This document shows, one piece after another, positions 7,097-7,482 of a stretch of 7,482 bases of DNA (the first letter of the stretch is position 1; every line of letters begins with the position of its first letter). Position numbers and translations under genes: made by a program. The DNA comes from Bacteroidota bacterium (GTDB lineage: Bacteria; Bacteroidota; Kryptoniia; Kryptoniales; JAKASW01): positions 1 through 7,482 of the forward strand of contig JAJYOS010000305.1 of NCBI GenBank assembly GCA_021796055.1, in the 5' to 3' direction. Under the pieces are notes generated by a model. That model did not search any database. It had not been told where the DNA came from and was given only the letters and a program-made list of their open reading frames with translations.

Positions 7097-7482
7097 TTGT
7101 CGAAAGTGAAGAAAGTGGTCCTCGCCTACTCGGGAGGATTGGATACATCTATAATAATTCCTTACCTGAAGGATAAATATGGATGCCAGGTGATTGCATA
7201 TGCCGCTAACATAGGCCAGGGCGATGAAGAACTGCGCGGGCTCGATAAAAAGGCTAAGAAAACCGGCGCGGACAAGTTCTATATACTCGATCTCAGGAAA
7301 GAATTCGTCGAGAAATTTCTTTTTACGATGATCAAAGCAAACGCGGTATACGAGAGGAAGTATCTCCTCGGTACCTCGATCGCAAGACCGTTAATCGCCA
7401 AATATCAGGCGAAGATTGCCCTGAAGGAGGGGGCCGATGCCCTCGCCCACGGCTGCACCGGCACGGGAAACGATCAGGTCAG
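7097..7482 (+). CDS. argG: Argininosuccinate synthase (partial, N-terminal 128 residues)
   Basis: The enzyme joins citrulline and aspartate using ATP, the penultimate step of arginine synthesis in the cytoplasm. The reading frame begins at TTG 7097 ([18 protein letters not shown]) and runs off the right edge. Visible motifs are the ATP pyrophosphatase P-loop AYSGGLDTS (residues 9-17), the [12 protein letters not shown] segment and [12 protein letters not shown] near the edge. The whole visible stretch aligns in order with the start of a normal ArgG of about 400 residues; no frameshift is seen. The last motif has Thr where many homologues have Lys (GKGNDQV). The gene diverges from the envelope operon and shares no obvious function with it. 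The assignment is firm; only the start codon is open to doubt. Confidence 0.96.
   Translation, partial: MSKVKKVVLAYSGGLDTSIIIPYLKDKYGCQVIAYAANIGQGDEELRGLDKKAKKTGADKFYILDLRKEFVEKFLFTMIKANAVYERKYLLGTSIARPLIAKYQAKIALKEGADALAHGCTGTGNDQV

Overview
The window looks like a chromosomal segment from a Gram-negative bacterium of roughly balanced GC content. Evidence for an outer membrane is a lipobox protein followed by a secreted coiled-coil/LysM protein. This pair, the style of the LysM domain and the PhoH type suggest the Bacteroidota/Chlorobiota/Ignavibacteriota group. That placement is inference only. The one good promoter seen has a sigma70-type TTGACA -35 box rather than the Bacteroides-type pattern. 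Nothing indicates a plasmid, phage, insertion sequence or CRISPR array.

All genes lie on the minus strand except the last. Reading in the direction of transcription from about 7000 down to 1, there are three blocks. First is a two-gene envelope operon: a small coiled-coil lipoprotein (6662-6937) and a secreted coiled-coil/LysM protein (5881-6648), driven by a TTGACA-N17-TAAACT promoter (6971-6999) and closed by a strong hairpin terminator (5800-5842). Second is phoH (4778-5770), a single-domain P-loop ATPase with an N-terminal KH-like region, starting only 29 bases after the terminator T-tract. Third, after a 248-base gap, is a large exported protein of 1309 residues (600-4529). It combines a DUF2334 deacetylase-like domain, a glycosidase-like TIM barrel and a C-terminal membrane anchor. 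It overlaps by 8 bases the start of a membrane glycosyltransferase of family GT2 (1-607, running off the window). Divergent from the envelope operon, argG (argininosuccinate synthase) starts at a TTG codon at 7097 and runs off the right edge.

The most interesting part is the left 4.5 kb. A GT2 synthase translationally coupled to a secreted protein that carries both a putative deacetylase and a putative glycosidase fold resembles the logic of synthase-dependent exopolysaccharide systems (PgaB/PgaC, PelA, and the DUF2334 plus GT2 pair YdaL/YdaM of Bacillus subtilis). It may be an undescribed polysaccharide export and modification system. Substrate and activity cannot be read from sequence alone.
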